NCBI GenBank assembly: GCA_965223985.1
Contig: OZ245030.1
Span: forward strand, 4,340,001-4,404,000
Direction of reading: 5' to 3'
DNA: 64,000 nt
Source: JAPPKS01 sp963667895
GTDB taxonomy: Bacteria > Poribacteria > WGA-4E > PCPOR2b
This document shows positions 20,293 through 29,674 of this stretch, in pieces. The notes under the pieces are model-generated. The model saw only the letters and a program-made list of their open reading frames with translations, did no database searches and had not been told where the DNA came from. The position numbers and the translations under genes were made by a program. Numbering within the stretch: the first letter of the stretch is position 1; the number at the start of each line of letters is the position of its first letter.

Positions 20293-20781
20293 TCAACGAC
20301 CTAGCTTAACTCGCGCCCAGAGGGTCAGGCGTTTTGGTTTTGAGCGGACAAGCGAGGCTTTATCGACTAAGTGGCCCGCCTGCTCCCATGAGAAAAAACC
20401 ACCCAATAGCACCGCCACGTTTTCCCTCTTGAAACCGAATTTATCAATTAGCGTACGTGCCGCACGGACACTTGTGGCTTCAGCCGGTCAGCTTCAGTAC
20501 AGTACGAGCAGCGGATGCTTCTTGAGTTCCTGATGCCTCCTAGGTATGTCTGAAATCGGCATGGAGATGGCCTTTGGAAGATGACCGTTATCGAAAGCCC
20601 ATTTGATACGGACATCCACTATCGCAACCTCATCTCCTGCATCCAATCGGGCTTTGAGTTCGGCGACCGTAATCCGCTGCACATCCTCAGGAGGCGCTTG
20701 AGCGAATGATAGCGTAGCGAACGACGACTGAAGGAGAAGGAAGGTCAAAAAGACAAGAATATACCTGTTCGTTCGTTTCAT
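20293..20781 (-). CDS. Exported rhodanese-like protein, candidate UxU selenoprotein (two in-frame TGA codons)
   Basis: The start ATG at 20781 has GGAG 8 nt upstream. The signal peptide MKRTNRYILVFLTFLLLQSS ends near SFAQ-APPEDV. The domain begins ITVAELKARLDAGDEVAIVD, then GHLPKAISMPISDI and HPLLVLY. Two TGA codons follow (20494-20496 and 20488-20490) separated by AGC. The same frame then continues with PAEATSVRAARTL, VAVLLGGFFSWEQAGHLVD and a final TGA at 20293-20295. Family relatives carry YCSCP at exactly this place, so both active-loop Cys codons are TGA while the remaining ~65 codons stay open and conserved. That pattern favours selenocysteine over decay, and a short hairpin lies just downstream of the second TGA. 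If TGA terminates, only 95 residues lacking the active site are made. It sits 92 nt behind the ABC ATPase on the same strand. Confidence 0.65.
20459..20478 (-). promoter_or_regulatory. SECIS-like hairpin downstream of the paired TGA codons
   Basis: On the minus strand, GCCACA (20478-20473) pairs with TGCGGC (20464-20459), five of six pairs, around the 8-nt loop AGTGTCCG. The stem starts 10 nt after the second TGA, and the loop carries GT dinucleotides 17-20 nt after it, similar to the spacing in the E. coli fdhF bSECIS. The stem is short, so the call is tentative. Confidence 0.35.
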
Positions 20782-20873
20782 CGGTTATTCTCCAATCTTT
20801 GGGTTCTGACACTTCTAAGTTTAAGATGTTCATCCCTTCACTGTCAAGTGTTTTTCTATCGGCGGTCAATTCA

Positions 20874-22460
20874 TCAGTCCTCCATCTCTCCCGTCATCAA
20901 GAGTCCGATTCTGGTCAGTTCATTTCGAAACGGTGTCGCCTCCGTCAGCTTGCCATCGTACATCACTAATATGCGGTCGCTCAAAGCCAACACCTCGTCT
21001 AACTCTGTCGAAATGAGTAATACGGCGCGGTGATTCCGCCGCTGCTCAAGAAGCCGCTGCTGCACGTAGTCCGCCGCACTAATATCCAGACCGCGCGTTG
21101 GATTGACCGCAAGGAGCAGTTCCGGCGCTTGTGAGAGTTCCCGAGCAATGAGGACCTTCTGTTGATTCCCGCCAGATAAGGATTTGACCAGTGCGTTTCG
21201 ATTCGTAGTCCGCACATCATATCGCCGGATGAGCTCATCGGCGTCGGCATTGATGCGCTTTCGATTCAAGAACGGGCTCCAGCCCTTGAGTGATTTTGAA
21301 CCGTTAAAAGGTTTGTGTCGATAGTTGCCGAGCTGCTGGATGTTGAGAATCAGGTTTTCCGCGATTGTGAAATTAAGAATAAGTCCAGCGGTCTGACGAT
21401 CCTCAGGGACATATCCATATTTCAATTGGCGCATCTGATTTGACGATAAGTTCGCTACTGAACGCCCCTTGAAACAGATGTCACCGCTACGTGACTTACG
21501 CAGTCCCATTATCGCCTCCGCGAGTTCCATCTGTCCGTTGCCGTCGACACCGGCGATCCCGACAATCTCACCCGCCCTCACCACAAGAGAGCAACCATCA
21601 ACAGCAACCTGATCTCGATTCCCAACGACAGTCAAGTCTCGGATTTGAAGATGTGCGTCCCCCGGAACATGGGGTTCACGCTTAATCTGCGGCAGGTCAT
21701 GCCCAACCATGTGCTGCGCCAGCGCACGCGGGGATGCATCTGCCACATCTGTCGTCACGACCCGTTTGCCGCGTCGCAACACGGTAATTCGATCGCTAAT
21801 CTCCATGACCTCTTTAAGTTTGTGGCTGATGAAGATTGTCGAGTGCCCTTCGGTCTTGAGGCGGCGCAGGACAGAAAACAGTTCATTGGCTTCTTGGGGA
21901 GATAACACAGCGGTCGGCTCGTCGAGGACTAGGATTCGCGTCTTGGTAGAAGTGTCACTCGCTCCCTTCACCGGAACGGCAAGAGATGGATTGACAAGCG
22001 ACTTGAGAATCTCGACACGTTGCTGTAGCCCCACCGACAATTGCCAGATCTTAGCGCGTGGATCGATCGAAAATCCGTAACGCTGGGAAAGTTCGTGCAC
22101 CAGTTCCTCAACCGCTCGCCGCCGTAAGCGGAATCTGCCGCCTCTCAAACTATGCGCGATGTTTTCAGCAACGGTCAACGTGGGAACCAACGTAAAGTGT
22201 TGGTGTACCATGCCAATTCCGTGTGCGATTGCTGTGTTGGGCGAATCAATGAGCACAGATTTTCCATCAATCCAAATCTCTCCCGCATCGGGTCGGCACA
22301 AGCCGTAAATTGCGTTCATGAGTGTCGACTTTCCCGCTCCATTTTCGCCCAGTACGGTATGAACCTCACCGCGACGCAGGGAAAAGTCCACCCCATTGAC
22401 CGCACGATTCTTTCCAAACGCTTTAGTGATGCCGCGAAGCTCAAGAGCGAATGGTGTCAA
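20874..22460 (-). CDS. Nucleoside/simple-sugar-type ABC transporter ATPase with two nucleotide-binding domains
   Basis: Energises uptake of nucleosides or sugars (BMP/RbsA-like class); cytoplasmic, membrane-associated. NBD1: Walker A GENGAGKST, Q-loop VHQHFTLVPTLTVAENI (typical of the nucleoside subgroup), signature LSVGLQQR, Walker B ILVLDEPTAVLSP. NBD2: degenerate Walker A GVDGNGQMEL, signature LSGGNQQKV, NPTRGLDI. Between NBD1's signature and Walker B there is an unusual extra stretch (LAVPVKGASDTSTKT) where relatives have only a few residues. The start is TTG at 22458-22460 with AGGAG 8 nt upstream. No permease or BMP lipoprotein gene is present nearby, so the ATPase is orphaned in this window; downstream lies the rhodanese. 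Confidence 0.85.
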   Translation of the reverse strand: MTPFALELRGITKAFGKNRAVNGVDFSLRRGEVHTVLGENGAGKSTLMNAIYGLCRPDAGEIWIDGKSVLIDSPNTAIAHGIGMVHQHFTLVPTLTVAENIAHSLRGGRFRLRRRAVEELVHELSQRYGFSIDPRAKIWQLSVGLQQRVEILKSLVNPSLAVPVKGASDTSTKTRILVLDEPTAVLSPQEANELFSVLRRLKTEGHSTIFISHKLKEVMEISDRITVLRRGKRVVTTDVADASPRALAQHMVGHDLPQIKREPHVPGDAHLQIRDLTVVGNRDQVAVDGCSLVVRAGEIVGIAGVDGNGQMELAEAIMGLRKSRSGDICFKGRSVANLSSNQMRQLKYGYVPEDRQTAGLILNFTIAENLILNIQQLGNYRHKPFNGSKSLKGWSPFLNRKRINADADELIRRYDVRTTNRNALVKSLSGGNQQKVLIARELSQAPELLLAVNPTRGLDISAADYVQQRLLEQRRNHRAVLLISTELDEVLALSDRILVMYDGKLTEATPFRNELTRIGLLMTGEMED

Positions 22461-22649
22461 CCTGAAGTTCTCCTCTTAATTTTCGCCTGTAACCCATAAC
22501 TTCAGAGCTGTTTTGCTTACGTCCAAGATATTCCTTATCAGCCCAGATCTCGTTTCAATCAGACCAGATTTGGGCGTGGCTTTCCAACAAAAAATTAAGC
22601 CTATATGCCAGGGAAATCACATGTGTATTTTGTGATTCACAACTCTCCG

Positions 22650-24662
22650 TTACGCAACCACGAGCCTCATGTCCCAAGCTTCGACAGCGGGCAAGACAAA
22701 TTTGTGATACGGTCCATCCGCCCCACAGTAGCGAATTAGAGTCTCAGCACAGCGCATATCAAATATACTTGTCTCCCTAAACGTTGTACGGAGCATGAGC
22801 GTAACATCCTCTGCCCGGTCGAGACATGAATTGGTTATCGCTAGCACAAGTCCCTCTTGTTCGGTTGTTCTGACCCACATGTTAATCTTGTGGAAAGAAC
22901 TAACATAAGCAGCAAGAGTATCCTTTGACAGCCACCGCATTAGGAATTTGAGCTGAGATGATTTAGAATCGCTCTGTAAAAACTTCCAGGGATAATACCC
23001 CGCAACACATATTCTGCCGCCTAGCTGGTTTTCGAATATGCCCATACAACAGGCAGCGACTTCCCGCCCGGTATAATCAACGATTCGAGCCAAGGCTTTC
23101 GCGGTTTCCCCAACCGGTTTAAGCACAGCAGCCGGGGACAGCCACACTAAGAACGACTGCCTTGCATCTCGCCTGCGTCCGGCAAAGCCCGCGTTGAGAG
23201 GATGATCCGTGAATTCTTCGATACAATCTTCGTTCAGGAATCGCTCTACCTCAAAGCCGGTAAATTCGCCGTACCCCATTTCGTTCAGGCACATTAAGGC
23301 TTTCGCGTCCATATAGACCCCCGAAGCTAGCATTTTTAACACTTGCTCGTCTTTCATAGCTAACGCAGTGTCTCCGGATAGTGCGGTTACGGAAGCGAAT
23401 TCGGGCGAATAGGCTGCGGGCAACCCAATTTCTAGCATTTCATCCGCATGGGACGCGCAGATGCTTAAGATATTTCCGGCAAACCAATCTCCTTCCGCAA
23501 TGTTGCTCACCGCAAAAACATCCCTTCCCCAGCCGGTATAAATCCCCATCGGCTTTTCTCTTCTGAAATGCCCTACCAGTAAATCGTAAAAGTGCCTTGT
23601 TTCCCGAAGTTTCCCTAAGAGCGGCTCATACTCATCGAGGGGTTCATTATGTTGAGATAAAACATTGAAGGCAGCACCCGTACAACCTGCTGCGATATGC
23701 GACGCGGCTTCCAGCGCTGTCGTCGCTGCGCTTTTTTGCAGCCGTTGATACGGAAAATTCTCTATCTCCGATTGTATTGAGACAACGCTGTCTGGAAGCA
23801 TGGAAACCTGTCTTCCAATGTCATGGGACTTGCCGGCAAGCCCTCTCATGTTATCATCGGAATAAAAACCGCCCCCAGGTCGCCACATCACTTCGGACTC
23901 GCTGTTGCCGGACAAAATTTCAGCCCACCGATGAAAGTCATACCCCTCAAGGAAGCGATCTCCAGTCATAAACCCGAGTGGCAAATCAGGCTTCAACCGA
24001 TGCACTGTGGTTTCCATCATTTCAAATAGGCGGGCGATGGTATTACGATTATGTTGCAGCCACGCCATACGCACCTCCAGTTTCTGCTCGGTAGAACCGG
24101 TGTTGAAAGCATCTCTAATTGTCTCTCTCGTATACTTGACCCCAAACTCTTTTTCAAATATTAGGAGACAATTATCACAAAAGCAGCCATAACCGATGGG
24201 CATATGTCCAAAGCGTACATCGTCGTCTATCCACATGTAGTCGGGCTGGGCGCCAGTTACGATTGTGTATAGCTGCTTGATATAAGTTCTCATGCCTTCA
24301 TCGTTGGGACAAAACGACCCCCAGCAAATGTTGCCATTCATATCAGTCATGCGCGTATAATCGGCAGAAAAAGAGTTCGGCAAATTTTCGTTGTGATGGC
24401 CTATAGTAGCGAGGATGTTGATACCAGTTTTATAGCCCAGTGGTCGCAGTTGCGCCATACGTTCAGTCAGTATAGATACATGTTCCTCCATTGTCTCTAT
24501 AGCAAGTGGAGCGTGAGTTTCCGAGGTAATGAATGTCACCTCGTCGGTAAGTCCCTTGTACTTTTCAAATAACTCAACAAGCGCCCGAAAGCCTTTGTCC
24601 GGTCCCCACTGGCTCTTGCCTATCCTGAATGAAACTATAGCGTTTTGAATTCCAAGTCTCAT
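22650..24662 (-). CDS. Glycosidase-like TIM-barrel protein (GH42-like architecture), hypothetical
   Basis: A 670-residue protein from the preferred ATG 24660-24662 (MRLGIQNAIVSF, preceded by AAGGGA); a frame extension to 24713 adds 17 residues without support. The N-terminal ~380 residues have a glycoside-hydrolase barrel layout with acidic strand ends, such as CWGSFCPNDEGMRTYIKQLY, DYMWIDDDVRFGHMP and GCFCDNCLLIFEKEFG (a pattern seen in beta-galactosidase-like and alpha-glucuronidase-like proteins), and SIQSEIENFPYQ. Later parts resemble the amidotransferase-like and beta domains that follow such barrels. It has no signal peptide. The exact family and substrate are not recognised. Confidence 0.55.
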   Translation of the reverse strand: MRLGIQNAIVSFRIGKSQWGPDKGFRALVELFEKYKGLTDEVTFITSETHAPLAIETMEEHVSILTERMAQLRPLGYKTGINILATIGHHNENLPNSFSADYTRMTDMNGNICWGSFCPNDEGMRTYIKQLYTIVTGAQPDYMWIDDDVRFGHMPIGYGCFCDNCLLIFEKEFGVKYTRETIRDAFNTGSTEQKLEVRMAWLQHNRNTIARLFEMMETTVHRLKPDLPLGFMTGDRFLEGYDFHRWAEILSGNSESEVMWRPGGGFYSDDNMRGLAGKSHDIGRQVSMLPDSVVSIQSEIENFPYQRLQKSAATTALEAASHIAAGCTGAAFNVLSQHNEPLDEYEPLLGKLRETRHFYDLLVGHFRREKPMGIYTGWGRDVFAVSNIAEGDWFAGNILSICASHADEMLEIGLPAAYSPEFASVTALSGDTALAMKDEQVLKMLASGVYMDAKALMCLNEMGYGEFTGFEVERFLNEDCIEEFTDHPLNAGFAGRRRDARQSFLVWLSPAAVLKPVGETAKALARIVDYTGREVAACCMGIFENQLGGRICVAGYYPWKFLQSDSKSSQLKFLMRWLSKDTLAAYVSSFHKINMWVRTTEQEGLVLAITNSCLDRAEDVTLMLRTTFRETSIFDMRCAETLIRYCGADGPYHKFVLPAVEAWDMRLVVA

Positions 24663-24835
24663 ATCAATCCCTTCAATACATTCGATTTCCCCAAGAACGT
24701 GGCGAAACAGCACAAATCACAACTTTGTTAAGTATACCATATTTGTAATCGGCGCACAGTGGCAACGCTATGCCCAAACGTCTATCTAAAACCGTCCCGA
24801 TCTCCAAATATAGCGTAGCCGAATCAATAAAACCC

Positions 24836-24865
24836 TTGACAAATGAGGAGCGGATAAGTTATCAA
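24836..24865 (+). promoter_or_regulatory. Possible promoter
   Basis: TTGACA (24836-24841), an 18-bp spacer, then TATCAA (24860-24865), in an otherwise gene-free 390-nt interval (24714-25103). It reads toward the lipoprotein gene at 25104. The -10 match is only partial. Confidence 0.35.
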
Positions 24866-25103
24866 TATGTTTGTAATGAAGATTACCATCGCCCGGTTCT
24901 TTCTATGCGAGAGATAACAATAATCCCACTCTGATGCGTCGTTAGTCTAAAACGGAGTAATTTTCGGAAAGAAACAGGAATTCAGATTTTTGACTGTAAT
25001 CATCCAATTTTTTTTGAACGTTCTAACAACTAACTGTATTATCAAGACGACACATTTAGTCGTTACCGCGGAATCTGGTAAAACGTGAGCAGGAAGATAG
25101 ACT

Positions 25104-26111
25104 ATGTTATTTCCGAATCGATTCAGTCAACTTTTCCTATTTCTGGTGGCGCCATTGCTTCTCATATCCGGTTGCGGCGAGGATGGTGTCGATAGACCTG
25201 GAGGAAATTTCGCTCCGAGAATCGTTGTCTTTGAGGCAGATTCTGACATCGTTGAACCCGGCGCGCAGGTTCGCATTACACTCGATGCACGCGACATTGA
25301 GGGGCATAAGCTCACCGTCAATTGGAATGCAGCAGGGGGTGATATCAACGGTGATGCTTTCGGTGCCGATTGGACTGCTCCAGAGCGGGAACGCAAATAC
25401 CAGATCGAAGTCAAGGTGAGCGATGGAGATAAATCAACAACAAGCACCATTGACATCCAAGTGTGGCGGACGCGTCCCGGAGATTACTATCCGCTAGCGG
25501 TCGGAAATGTGTGGCGGTATCGTGATGATGAAGGGAACGCGGTGATTTTTGAGATTGTCGATACCATCCAGATTCATCTGCAAGACAGCGAACCCGTCAG
25601 GAGTTATGTGCTTGAAAAATATAGCACTGATGAAGATCTCGAAGGTATTAGCAACTTCTCCTATCTTGGCAGACAGATTGACGAAAATGGGAAGTTCCAA
25701 GGGATTGTTCAGCATGCTCAAAATGTTACATCGGGCGGACCAGATACGATACTCTTCGTTCCATTCTTGCCGCTCTACAACTTTCCACTGATTCCGGGCA
25801 ACAGATGGAGAACAAATTTTGAGGCAAGATTAACCGGCGAATTGTTTCCAATTGGTGGCGGGAACGATCAATTTGAGGTCTTATCTGAGGAAACGGCAAC
25901 TGTTCCTGCGGGCACCTTTGAACATGTTTTTCAAGTGCAGGAGACATTTAAGTGGAGCATCTTTGAACAAGATCTTGATACAACAATCGTCCAGAAGTGG
26001 CTCGCACCGGACGTCGGTATTATTAAATTCACTCAATCCCAGACTCGTGCAGGTGTAACCGTTGAAGTCGGATTTGAGCTAGAATCCTTTGAATTGGCGA
26101 CTGATGACTGA
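25104..26111 (+). CDS. Lipoprotein with PKD/Ig-like N-terminal domain
   Basis: A 335-residue protein. The signal with lipobox LLLISGC places the lipidated Cys at residue 24, so it is probably attached to the outer or inner membrane. Residues ~40-125 form a PKD-like domain (ARDIEGHKLTVNWNAAGGD, EVKVSDGDKSTTSTIDIQVW). The remainder is beta-rich, with WRYRDDEGN and a VPAGTFEHVFQVQE segment of the kind seen in uncharacterised secreted proteins of this type. AGGAAGA precedes the ATG. The gene is followed 19 nt later by the PorV/PorQ-like gene, so the two are probably cotranscribed and both act at the envelope. The specific function is unknown. Confidence 0.75.
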   Translation: MLFPNRFSQLFLFLVAPLLLISGCGEDGVDRPGGNFAPRIVVFEADSDIVEPGAQVRITLDARDIEGHKLTVNWNAAGGDINGDAFGADWTAPERERKYQIEVKVSDGDKSTTSTIDIQVWRTRPGDYYPLAVGNVWRYRDDEGNAVIFEIVDTIQIHLQDSEPVRSYVLEKYSTDEDLEGISNFSYLGRQIDENGKFQGIVQHAQNVTSGGPDTILFVPFLPLYNFPLIPGNRWRTNFEARLTGELFPIGGGNDQFEVLSEETATVPAGTFEHVFQVQETFKWSIFEQDLDTTIVQKWLAPDVGIIKFTQSQTRAGVTVEVGFELESFELATDD

Positions 26112-26130
26112 AAAGTGAAGTTTATTCCTA

Positions 26131-27210
26131 ATGAGATACCCCTTTGAAGAATCAACAGACCAAATACTCCGCAAGGTGCAATACAAATTACGTCTAGTGC
26201 CACGACTCAGAATAGCCATTGTAATCCTTTTCCTCTTGAGTTGCATGGTCGCTAAATCAGCAAGCAAATATGCGGGCGATTTCTTGACACTCGGTGTAGG
26301 CGCTCGACCGTTAGGCATGGGCGGCAGTTTCGCTGCAATCGCTGATGATTCCACCGCAACTTACTGGAATCCCGCAGGACTTGGAAACCTGCGCCACTCC
26401 GAAATTGCCTTCATGCACTCCAGCCTCGGCGAGCTGGATAGCTACGATTTCGTCAACTACATTCACCCAATCGGCAAAAATGAATCCATCGGTCTTAGTT
26501 GGTTGCGCGTCGGTATTGACGACATCCCCATTACGAGCTTAAGAGTTGCCTCGCGATCGATAGGTCCGACCAACCGCCCAGAAATCAGAGGGACTTTTAG
26601 TAGCACCAACAACGCTTTCTTACTTTCTTACGGGAGACGAGTCGGGTTTAACCTATCGTCGAAGCGAATAGATTTACTCGTCGGCGGCAACGCCAAGCTA
26701 ATCTACGTTTCCGCATTAGCAAACAGAAATGCAATCGGTGTTGGTGGAGATGCCAGTGCCCTCTGGACAACATCACTCGAACGCTCTAGTCGATTCTCGA
26801 TTGGGGTCGTCGCGCAAGATTTCTTTAAGACGAAATTATACTGGAACAACCCGCCTGAACATTCGGACCAGGCTGCGAACACGGATACAATCAATCCCAA
26901 TCTTAAGATCGGCGTTTCTTTCAGTCAAGACATCGTGCCATTCAATAGCCGCGTATTGTTGACAGTCGATACTGATAGCCTTTACGCTTTTGAGATGCAC
27001 TATGGCGCCGAATACATCTTCGCAGACCTGCTCTCACTTAGATTCGGCGTCCAAGAGCGCAACGGTGTGAATACCATTAGGTTGATAACGGCGGGCGCTG
27101 GATTCCGGCTGTCCTTCTTGACAGGCGCAGCTTTCTCCGTTGATTATGCTTTTCTTGGCAACGATGAACTCGGCAATAGCAACAGAATTTCCCTGATGAC
27201 AAGGTTCTAG
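26131..27210 (+). CDS. PorV/PorQ-family outer-membrane beta-barrel protein
   Basis: A 359-residue protein with a long basic N-region then a signal (IAIVILFLLSCMVAKSA). The mature part starts with the family hallmark AGDFLTLGVGARPLGMGGSF, then ADDSTATYWNPAGLG, followed by alternating barrel strands and ending SLMTRF. PorV family members are 14-strand FadL-like barrels that shuttle type IX cargo to the attachment complex. That fits the NYPNPFNPETW-type sorting tails on two other proteins in this window. The family is clear; the link to those tails is inference. It lies directly behind the lipoprotein gene. Confidence 0.8.
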   Translation: MRYPFEESTDQILRKVQYKLRLVPRLRIAIVILFLLSCMVAKSASKYAGDFLTLGVGARPLGMGGSFAAIADDSTATYWNPAGLGNLRHSEIAFMHSSLGELDSYDFVNYIHPIGKNESIGLSWLRVGIDDIPITSLRVASRSIGPTNRPEIRGTFSSTNNAFLLSYGRRVGFNLSSKRIDLLVGGNAKLIYVSALANRNAIGVGGDASALWTTSLERSSRFSIGVVAQDFFKTKLYWNNPPEHSDQAANTDTINPNLKIGVSFSQDIVPFNSRVLLTVDTDSLYAFEMHYGAEYIFADLLSLRFGVQERNGVNTIRLITAGAGFRLSFLTGAAFSVDYAFLGNDELGNSNRISLMTRF

Positions 27211-27329
27211 TAGAACTTAGCGAAAGTGTCTGATCCTTCTGTTCTCTCACTCAGGGTGGATGTTTTTTTGCGGGTTGCCGTTCCAGATGGGTGTTCCTAC
27301 GATGACGATGCACGCGGTCTTCGTTATAT

Positions 27330-28583
27330 TCACGGCTCAATAAAATCGTCCAGCGTAAATCTGATTCGGTTAAATTTGTGTCCTAGCGCGATTACTCTAC
27401 GCTTTACATCTTCAAGATTGTGCCGGCGCAGCGCATTGAGAACGCATTCAGCAATCTCCGGCGCATCTGCCGGGGTCATACCGAAACGTGTAACCTCTTG
27501 TACACCAATGCGTAAGCCGTGTGTTCCTAATTCCGCAGGAATATCGGCGGATCCAACGATTATGTGACACGCCTCAAGTTGCTCGGCTAACGCTTCTCCC
27601 TCACCAAACTCATCTACAATCGGTAGGAGCGTATGAGATTCCGTGTACCCAAGCCCTGCACCCACAAGACGAAGTCCTCGTTCATCCAGAGCCCTGCCCA
27701 ACGCTTTGGCATTATCGACGATTGCAGTCGCTTGTGCCTCTCCGAAAGCCAGCCACTCCAAAAATGTTGCCGCAAGTGCAGGCAAGCGACCGAGGTGATG
27801 ATTCGCTATCAGCAAGGGAGTTAGTGCTGCCCCTATCCGTTCTGCGATAGATTTATCGTTGGTCAAAATCATACCGCCTTGCGGTCCAGCGAGGGTTTTG
27901 TGCGTGCTGGTAACAACCACGTCCGCGCCCTCATCGAGCGGAGATTGAAACCGTCCTCCGGCAATCAACCCCATAACATGCGCCGCGTCATAAATTAGGT
28001 ATGAGTCCGGACTGTATTTGCGCATCGCCGCTTTGAGTTCCCGTACCGGTTGAGGAAAAAGAAATAGCGCGGACCCAATGATGACGAGTTTAGGTCGATG
28101 CTGTTGGATGAGAGAAACCGTCCTATCAAGGTCGATGTTGTATGTGGAGCCAACCCAAGGGATTGAGATGGATTGGAGTTCTACTTTCAAGAAAGAGGAA
28201 GCCAACTTGTGTGCATAGCGATGCGCGTTACGAACTTCTAAGACGGTATCGCCAGGGCTGCCCAGCGCGAAGGTAGCTGCAATACCAGCGATGTTCCCTG
28301 ACAATGGACGCAGATCGACATATGCCGCGCCGAAAAGTTGCTTTGCCAATTCATGGGCTGCCTCCTCAATCTGCACGATGAAGCAATTTCCACGGTACGC
28401 ACGCTGGTGCAAGTCGATACCAGTGTAGTAGCCGTAGCGGCGATTCAGTTCCTCGGAAAGTAATCTCTCCACCAATGGACTCGGCGTATTTTCAGACGCG
28501 ATAAGATTCAGACAGTCGTCGCGAAATGCGCTGTGTTTCTCCAATAGAGATTCAATCTCGTGAACTTTGCTAGCAAAATCCAT
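27330..28583 (-). CDS. glyA: Serine hydroxymethyltransferase-family PLP enzyme
   Basis: A 417-residue cytosolic PLP enzyme converting serine and tetrahydrofolate to glycine and methylene-THF in the standard family. Visible motifs: LIASENTPSP at the N-terminus, SGNIAGIAATFAL, the PLP aspartate region YDAAHVMGLIAGG, and the Schiff-base lysine in TSTHKTLAGPQGGM (about K229). Sequence details (LRPLSGNIAG in place of the usual VQPHSGSQAN) are divergent from the canonical bacterial GlyA and closer to variant or archaeal-like SHMTs, so a related amino-acid aldol reaction is possible. It lies 67 nt behind the OmpA gene on the same strand. Confidence 0.8.
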   Translation of the reverse strand: MDFASKVHEIESLLEKHSAFRDDCLNLIASENTPSPLVERLLSEELNRRYGYYTGIDLHQRAYRGNCFIVQIEEAAHELAKQLFGAAYVDLRPLSGNIAGIAATFALGSPGDTVLEVRNAHRYAHKLASSFLKVELQSISIPWVGSTYNIDLDRTVSLIQQHRPKLVIIGSALFLFPQPVRELKAAMRKYSPDSYLIYDAAHVMGLIAGGRFQSPLDEGADVVVTSTHKTLAGPQGGMILTNDKSIAERIGAALTPLLIANHHLGRLPALAATFLEWLAFGEAQATAIVDNAKALGRALDERGLRLVGAGLGYTESHTLLPIVDEFGEGEALAEQLEACHIIVGSADIPAELGTHGLRIGVQEVTRFGMTPADAPEIAECVLNALRRHNLEDVKRRVIALGHKFNRIRFTLDDFIEP

Positions 28584-28650
28584 ATAACTTCCTAAATGGC
28601 TTAACAGGTAGCTCTGTAATCCGAATTTATTAGAATTAGAATATTGCGTC

Positions 28651-29448
28651 CTACTCTTGTGTGCCCTCCGTCTTTGGTGGCATCACAACAATCTCGATTC
28701 GGCGGTTTCTCGCTCTGCCCGCAGAAGTGTCGTTTGTGTCGATTGGGTGGTGGTGGGCGTACCCAACAGCCGCCAAACGGGTTGCGTCCACGCCTGCCTG
28801 TTCTTGTAAGTAGCACACGGCTGAAATTGCTCGAGCAGTGGACAAATCCCAATTTCCCACGAGTGAGCCCCTAAATGCGCGATTGTCCGTATGCCCTTCT
28901 ACTCGAATCTCTCGGTCCGGATAGCGGTTCAAAAACGTCTCCGCAATCTTGTCCAGGACCTGCTTGCCCTTATTCTTAATCCTTGCTTCCCCAGAGTCAA
29001 ACAGAATCTTATCCATCAAGTTGACGGTCAGCTTTCCGCGGAGCTCAGTAATTATAATTTCTTTATTTTCAATCTCTTGGTGCAGGCTGTCAACAAGATC
29101 TTGATACTCTTCTTCTCGCTGTTTTTTTTCATTGAGTAGTTTCTGTTTTTCGGCTTCCACCTCGGCTTTAGCTTTGCTCAGTTTAGTCACGTCTTGCTGG
29201 ACTTCGGCGATTGTACCTTCCATAATTTTGATACGGTATTTCTTCGCTTCAAGGTCGTGCTGGGTTTTCTTCAAACTGCTGTGCAGGTTCTTAGACTCCT
29301 CCAGGCAGGCAGCTAAGTTTGCCTGTTCCGTGAACAGTTCAGTTTCTGTTCGCTTGAACCTGACGCGATGATAACTAATCATCGCGGTTAGAAGAACCAA
29401 GATAAGCCCCGCAACGCCCCCAACCAGAAATAACTGTTTCTTGCTCAC
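28651..29448 (-). CDS. OmpA/MotB-type peptidoglycan-binding protein with coiled coil
   Basis: A 265-residue protein. One N-terminal transmembrane segment (LFLVGGVAGLILVLLTAMI) is followed by a long coiled coil (about residues 30-140, rich in K and E heptads) and a C-terminal OmpA domain: ILFDSGEARIKNKGKQVLDK, IRVEGHTDNRAF and the RARNRRIEIVV peptidoglycan-binding motif. It probably anchors the envelope to peptidoglycan from the inner membrane. It precedes the SHMT gene on the same strand. Confidence 0.85.
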   Translation of the reverse strand: MSKKQLFLVGGVAGLILVLLTAMISYHRVRFKRTETELFTEQANLAACLEESKNLHSSLKKTQHDLEAKKYRIKIMEGTIAEVQQDVTKLSKAKAEVEAEKQKLLNEKKQREEEYQDLVDSLHQEIENKEIIITELRGKLTVNLMDKILFDSGEARIKNKGKQVLDKIAETFLNRYPDREIRVEGHTDNRAFRGSLVGNWDLSTARAISAVCYLQEQAGVDATRLAAVGYAHHHPIDTNDTSAGRARNRRIEIVVMPPKTEGTQE

Positions 29449-29674
29449 CTATTTTTCTCCTCCAACAGATTCATTATCCGCCTTGACTGCGGCGAGAAGG
29501 TAGTTTAGCATGGAGGCATAGTGGTGTCAAGTTGGAAAGCATACAGCGCTGTAGCAAAAATTGTTGATCTCTAGCGGGATTTCTGTTACACTTTTGGCTG
29601 CGAGAGAAACGGAGTCGGTTTGATAATCTCGTTTTCTTAAGGCATCTCTTATTCCCGACGGCTGATATCTAACT

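Noticed and set aside
20258..20533. 91-codon plus-strand frame opposite the rhodanese
   Set aside because: It exists because the antisense rhodanese frame is constrained; it has no start signal of its own.
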